64,000 nucleotides of DNA. It comes from CANKHA01 sp963750965. GTDB taxonomy: Bacteria; Pseudomonadota; Alphaproteobacteria; Rhizobiales; Xanthobacteraceae. The notes below the pieces were generated by a model that had not been told where the DNA came from, made no database searches, and was given only the letters and a program-made list of their open reading frames with translations. This document shows, one piece after another, positions 60,452-64,000 of this stretch. The position numbers were made by a program, and so were the translations under genes. Within the stretch, counting starts at the first letter, position 1, and the number at the start of each line of letters is the position of its first letter. The stretch lies in NCBI GenBank assembly GCA_963750965.1, contig CAVVSK010000022.1, positions 124,001 through 188,000 of the forward strand. The letters run 5' to 3'.

Positions 60452-61681
60452 ATGAAACTCGACATCCATACGCTTTTCACCGTGACCATCTATGTAGAGG
60501 CACTTCTAGGCCTTTTGCTGCTGTTTGCCTGGGTACAAAATTTCAGCATCCATGCACTCGCCTGGTGGGGCTTTTCCGACCTGATGCGTGCGCTTTCGGT
60601 CATGCTGTTCGGCTTGCACGGTTCTGTCCCCGATGCGATCTCAATCGATCTTGCCAACGCCATTCTTTTCAGCTCGTTTGCCCTAACCTGGACCGGCGCA
60701 CGCCTGTTCGACGGACGCAGTGTGCGGCCGCTCGGTCTCGTTGCGGGCGCTGCGATCTGGCTCGTATTCTGCCGCATTCCGGGCGTGATGGAGCTGACCG
60801 ACCTGCGCGCGCTGCTCTCGTCCGGCATCCTGGCGACCTATACCTGGCTTACAGCCTATGAGTTCTGGCGGGGTCGCAGCGAGCCGTTGCTGTCGCGTTG
60901 GCCCGCAATCTTCGTGCTGTTCGTGCACGGCTCGCTGTTTCTCTTGCGCACGCCGGTCTCGCGTATGCTGCCCTGGTCGGAGAATAATTATGAGGTTCTC
61001 GGCAGCGTCTGGCTGGCCGTGGTGAGTTTTGAAGCGCTGCTCTTCACCATCGCGCTTGCCTTTATTTTGCTGGCGATGGCGAAGGAGCGCGCCGAATTCC
61101 GCCACAAGACCGCGGCCTTGGTCGATCCGCTTACCGGCATCGCCAACCGCCGCGCCTTCCTGACCGAAGGTATGCAGATCGTGAAGCGGCAGAGCATCAA
61201 TGGCTGTCCAGGAGCCGTACTGCTGATCGATCTCGATCATTTCAAATCGATCAATGACCGCTTCGGTCATGCAATCGGCGACCGCGTGCTGCAGGTATTT
61301 GCCGAAAGTGCCAGCGCCAATATCAAGACAACCGATCTGATCGGCCGCCTCGGCGGCGAGGAATTTGCCGCGGTGCTTTATGACGTCGATCGTGAGCGCG
61401 CTTTGACCACCGCAGAGCGCATCCGCTCAGCTTTTGCCGCTGCCGCGGTGGAAGTGGACGGCCGTCCGGCGATGGCGACTGTCAGCGTCGGCATGGTGTT
61501 CAACGAAGACTCGACCTTCGACGTGCCGGCGCTGCTCGCGCAGGCCGATGAGGCGCTTTATCACGCCAAGGAACGCGGCCGTAACCGCGTCGAGATCGCT
61601 TCGCTCGAGTTGGCGCGCCGGCGCAAGCACGACGCGGACGCCCGTCAGGCGCCCGCCATGACGGGAACGACCGCCGCGTAA
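60452..61681 (+). CDS. membrane diguanylate cyclase (GGDEF)
   Basis: 409 residues. Residues 1-210 form six or so membrane helices; residues about 220-385 are a GGDEF domain with DPLTGIANRRAFL, IDLDHFKSINDRFGHAIGD and the active-site RLGGEEFAAVL. The catalytic motif GGEEF is functional in the family, so c-di-GMP synthesis is predicted. The inhibitory RxxD site five residues upstream reads KTTD, so product inhibition may be absent. The C-terminal tail is basic. No partner genes are adjacent. Confidence 0.9.
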   Translation: MKLDIHTLFTVTIYVEALLGLLLLFAWVQNFSIHALAWWGFSDLMRALSVMLFGLHGSVPDAISIDLANAILFSSFALTWTGARLFDGRSVRPLGLVAGAAIWLVFCRIPGVMELTDLRALLSSGILATYTWLTAYEFWRGRSEPLLSRWPAIFVLFVHGSLFLLRTPVSRMLPWSENNYEVLGSVWLAVVSFEALLFTIALAFILLAMAKERAEFRHKTAALVDPLTGIANRRAFLTEGMQIVKRQSINGCPGAVLLIDLDHFKSINDRFGHAIGDRVLQVFAESASANIKTTDLIGRLGGEEFAAVLYDVDRERALTTAERIRSAFAAAAVEVDGRPAMATVSVGMVFNEDSTFDVPALLAQADEALYHAKERGRNRVEIASLELARRRKHDADARQAPAMTGTTAA

Positions 61682-61702
61682 CACTGAAAAGCTAGATTAC
61701 AA

Positions 61703-61978
61703 TCACCGCCGTCGGAAGTTCTGCTGCCGCCGGGGCGGAGCAGCAGTCGTGGCGCGTTCCGACTTGTGTCGGAAGCTGATACGTCCCCGCGCCAGGTCAT
61801 ACGGCGACATTTCCACGATCACGCGGTCGCCCACACCGGTGCGGATGCGGAACTTCCGCATCTTCCCGGCGGTGTAGGCCAGCACTTCATGCTCGTTGTC
61901 GAGCTTCACGCGAAAATTGCCGTCCGGCAAAACTTCGGTGACGACGCCGTCGAACTCGAGAAGTTCTTCCTTCGCCAT
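61703..61978 (-). CDS. infA: translation initiation factor IF-1
   Basis: 91-residue protein with the S1/OB fold: MAKEELLEFDGVVTEVLPDG, NFRVKLDNEHEVLAYTAGKM, FRIRTGVGDRVIVEMSPYDL and ARGRISFRHK. It is longer than the usual 72 residues by a basic C-terminal tail rich in Arg and Gln, which occurs in a subset of alphaproteobacterial IF-1 paralogues. aaggag precedes the ATG at 61978. It lies just downstream of the helicase gene on the same strand. Confidence 0.9.
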   Translation of the reverse strand: MAKEELLEFDGVVTEVLPDGNFRVKLDNEHEVLAYTAGKMRKFRIRTGVGDRVIVEMSPYDLARGRISFRHKSERATTAAPPRRQQNFRRR

Positions 61979-62022
61979 GGCCGCTCCTTCGGTGCCCAGT
62001 TTAGCGCGTCGCACCACCGGCG

Positions 62023-63393
62023 TCAGCCGGGGATTTCGAGCGCCCGCGGCCCGGTGTGCGCATGAAACCCAGGCTTGCGATCTGGTCGGGATTCGACTGC
62101 GCGCGGCCTTCTCCATGTCCATTGCGCGGCTGCTGCTGCCGGTTCGGCCCATGGCCGGGATAGGGCGGACGCTGCCTGCGGCGGCCCTTGCCGGGCCGTT
62201 GACCACCACCGGCATCCGCTTGCCGCGGGGTCTGCCGTGACGGTTGTATCGGCGCGGAGCGCCGGTCGCTGCGCCGGTCGCTGGAGGGGATGGTAGATCC
62301 GGATCAGCCGTTCGATGTCGCGCAGGAACGGAGCTTCGTCGCGCGAGCAGAAGGAGATTGCGATGCCCTCGGCGCCGGCGCGCGCAGTGCGGCCGATGCG
62401 GTGAACGTAGCTCTCTGGGATGTTCGGCAGGTCGTAGTTGATGACGTGGCTGACGCCGTCGACATCGATGCCGCGCGCAGCGATATCGGTCGCCACCAGA
62501 GTGCGAACGCGGCCCTCGCGGAAGGCGGCGAGCACGCGCTCGCGCTGGTTCTGCGACTTGTTGCCGTGGATTGCTTCGGCGGCGATCCCGCCCTTGTTGA
62601 GCGCGCGCACCACCTTGTCGGCACCATGCTTGGTACGGGTAAAGACCAGTGCACGATTTACCGTCTCGGCGCGCAGGATTTCCGACAGCACGTCCGATTT
62701 GGCGCCGTGGTCGAGATGGATCACCCGCTGGTCGATACGTTCGACCGTCGTGGCCCCGGGCGTCACCGCGACCTTCTGCGGATTCTTCAGCATGTGAGCG
62801 GCGAGCTCGGCGATTTCCTTCGGCATCGTGGCCGAAAACATCAGCGTCTGCCGCTGGGAAGGCGTCTTCGCGACGATTTTGCGGATGTCATGAATGAAGC
62901 CCATGTCGAGCATGCGGTCGGCTTCGTCCAGCACCAGCACTTCGACGCCGTTCAGGCGCAAAGCATTCTGCTGCATGAGATCGAGCAGACGGCCAGGCGT
63001 GGCCACCAGGATATCAAGACCATTCATCAGATCGCGCACTTGGCGGCCCATCGGGACGCCGCCGATGGCGAGCGCGGTCTGCAGGCGCAGATGGCGCCCA
63101 TAGGCGCGGAAGCTATCGAGGATCTGCCCGGATAATTCGCGCGTGGGGCTTAGCACCAGCACACGGCAGGTCTTCCGTTCTGCCCTGACCGGGTTCGCGG
63201 CGAGGCGGTTGAGGATCGGAAGCGCGAAAGCGGCGGTCTTGCCTGTGCCGGTCTGCGCGATGCCAATGATATCTGCGCCCGTCATCACAAGCGGGATGGT
63301 CTGGGTCTGGATCGGGGTGGGAGTAACGTACTTCTCTTCGGTGAGGGCACGGGTAATGGTTTCGGCAAGGCCGAATTCAGCAAAAGTAGTCAA
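62023..63393 (-). CDS. DEAD-box RNA helicase (RhlE-like)
   Basis: ATP-dependent RNA unwinding, probably in ribosome assembly or RNA decay. Motifs are complete: Q motif TPTPIQTQTIPLVMTG, motif I AQTGTGKTAAFALP, VLVLDEADRMLDMGF, SAT in LMFSATMPKEIAEL, then ATDIAARGIDVDGVSHVINY and HRIGRTARAGAEGIAISFC. The last 70 residues in this frame look unnatural (Trp- and Ala-rich), while another frame gives a typical low-complexity helicase tail (PNRQQQPRNGHGEGRAQSNP, then DQIASLGFMRT) ending near 62003. A one-base change around 62255-62275 is therefore likely. The helicase core is unaffected. Confidence 0.9.
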   Translation of the reverse strand: MTTFAEFGLAETITRALTEEKYVTPTPIQTQTIPLVMTGADIIGIAQTGTGKTAAFALPILNRLAANPVRAERKTCRVLVLSPTRELSGQILDSFRAYGRHLRLQTALAIGGVPMGRQVRDLMNGLDILVATPGRLLDLMQQNALRLNGVEVLVLDEADRMLDMGFIHDIRKIVAKTPSQRQTLMFSATMPKEIAELAAHMLKNPQKVAVTPGATTVERIDQRVIHLDHGAKSDVLSEILRAETVNRALVFTRTKHGADKVVRALNKGGIAAEAIHGNKSQNQRERVLAAFREGRVRTLVATDIAARGIDVDGVSHVINYDLPNIPESYVHRIGRTARAGAEGIAISFCSRDEAPFLRDIERLIRIYHPLQRPAQRPALRADTTVTADPAASGCRWWSTARQGPPQAASALSRPWAEPAAAAAQWTWRRPRAVESRPDRKPGFHAHTGPRALEIPG

Positions 63394-63664
63394 TGAACAA
63401 GCTTTCTGTCGGGCGAATCGCGCCCTGCGTTCTGCGAACGCAAAGAGCCGCGGGTCGCGGGGTTAAGACATCCCCGCGTGGCTGGGCTGTCGGGTGTTAG
63501 GAGAAGCCGGATAATGGGGCCGAAAACCGCTTATTGATTTTCGTTCACGCGGCCCGGGACTGACCTCGTTGGAGGCCGATAGTCCGGCGACGCACTGCAT
63601 ATGGCACGCCACTGCGGTCTTTTCAAGGCCGCATCGGTGCCAGGAGACGACCATGGTTAGCGCA
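63394..63664. other. intergenic region upstream of the helicase gene
   Basis: 271 bases. It probably contains the helicase promoter and a leader. A 63-codon open frame on the minus strand here has no ribosome site or recognisable content and is not called. Confidence 0.35.
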
Positions 63665-63961
63665 TTACGGGATACCGCAGCCGTCGATTGAATCCTCGCA
63701 GTATTCCTTCTTCAAGGTCCAGCGAATGCGCGGATCGGGATCAGAGCCGACATAAACGCCGTTCACATAGACATCGTGCGCCGGGTTGGTGCTGTAGGGT
63801 GACCCATAGCGCACGACGCGCTTCGGGGTCTTCGCCTTCTTCGCCTTGTGCGTGGTGGTCTGTTCTTTGGAATAGCTCTGCGCCTGGGCCTGCTGGCCGG
63901 CGCCGAATGCGAGCGCAGCGGCAGATACCGCCAGCGCTGTCGCGGCAACGATGATCTTCAT
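63665..63961 (-). CDS. small secreted protein, unknown
   Basis: 98 residues from the ATG at 63961 with ggag upstream. Signal peptide IIVAATALAVSAAALAFGA ending near QAQAQS, then a lysine-rich stretch (KEQTTTHKAKKAKTPKR) and a C-terminal part NPAHDVYVNGVYVGSDPDPR with a Cys pair near the end (YCEDSIDGCGIP). No family name, but the VYVNGVYVGSDPD pattern is common in small exported proteins of Hyphomicrobiales. Confidence 0.7.
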   Translation of the reverse strand: MKIIVAATALAVSAAALAFGAGQQAQAQSYSKEQTTTHKAKKAKTPKRVVRYGSPYSTNPAHDVYVNGVYVGSDPDPRIRWTLKKEYCEDSIDGCGIP

Positions 63962-64000
63962 TGCAGTCTCCATCCGGTGTCGCCCAAGCAAATGTCGGTT

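Noticed and set aside
63463..63654. 63-codon minus-strand frame upstream of the helicase
   Set aside because: No ribosome site and composition like non-coding DNA.

Overview
The window is high-GC and reads as the chromosome of an alphaproteobacterium of the Hyphomicrobiales (Bradyrhizobium/Xanthobacteraceae side). The signs are a class I PHA synthase, the order aminotransferase-hom-glpX-recJ, the aap amino-acid transporter, an NDUFS4-like complex I subunit, a LpxB N-terminal-domain gene in a lipid A sugar locus, and palindromic repeats I remember from Rhizobiales genomes. The genus call is inference.

Layout. 0-16.4 kb is backbone: phaC start (minus); alaC-like, hom, glpX, recJ; a soxB homologue and a solute-binding-like gene; a MocR regulator divergent from a small membrane methyltransferase; a lytic transglycosylase; the complete EF-P system (efp divergent from epmA-epmB); and two cold-shock genes. 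16.6-28.3 kb is an accretion zone at tRNA-Glu(UUC): the intact tRNA sits at the right edge, an exact 46-bp copy of its 3' part lies at 20.84 kb, and a decayed piece lies at 16.62 kb. The interval holds a lemA/TPM operon, a frameshifted sulfatase, a broken ATP-dependent DNA ligase, small unknown genes, aqpZ and a 2.19-kb cassette with 16-bp perfect terminal inverted repeats that encloses a sensor histidine kinase and no transposase. 28.3-32 kb returns to backbone (gloA-like, sirtuin, double cold-shock-domain protein, DUF192 protein, tRNA-Pro, NDUFS4-like). 32.1-37.0 kb is a second decayed island at tRNA-Arg(UCU), with a 50-bp tRNA duplication and a tyrosine-recombinase stub at its far end. It contains a HIRAN protein, a secreted protein whose mature domain is duplicated as the tail of an FG-GAP propeller protein, and fragments homologous to the first island.

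37-64 kb is backbone again: alpha-2-macroglobulin plus pbpC (periplasmic defence and cell-wall repair pair); an ankyrin gene with a frameshifted partner; a four-gene lipid A sugar cluster (GT39, PAP2, GT2, LAB_N); metC divergent from aapQMP, which lacks aapJ; a chemoreceptor with a c-type haem motif; a VOC and a cupin protein; a TctC-type binding protein; cysK-sseA; a GGDEF protein; infA; a DEAD-box helicase; and a small secreted protein.

The strongest leads are the transposase-less TIR cassette carrying a histidine kinase, with a paralogous empty site in the same window and a downstream gene whose start codon now lies in the TIR; the SoxB homologue that has lost most of its predicted metal ligands; and the recent precise domain duplication in the second island. 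Several genes, one of them in the backbone, carry single-base frameshifts, so sequencing error must be excluded before they are called pseudogenes.
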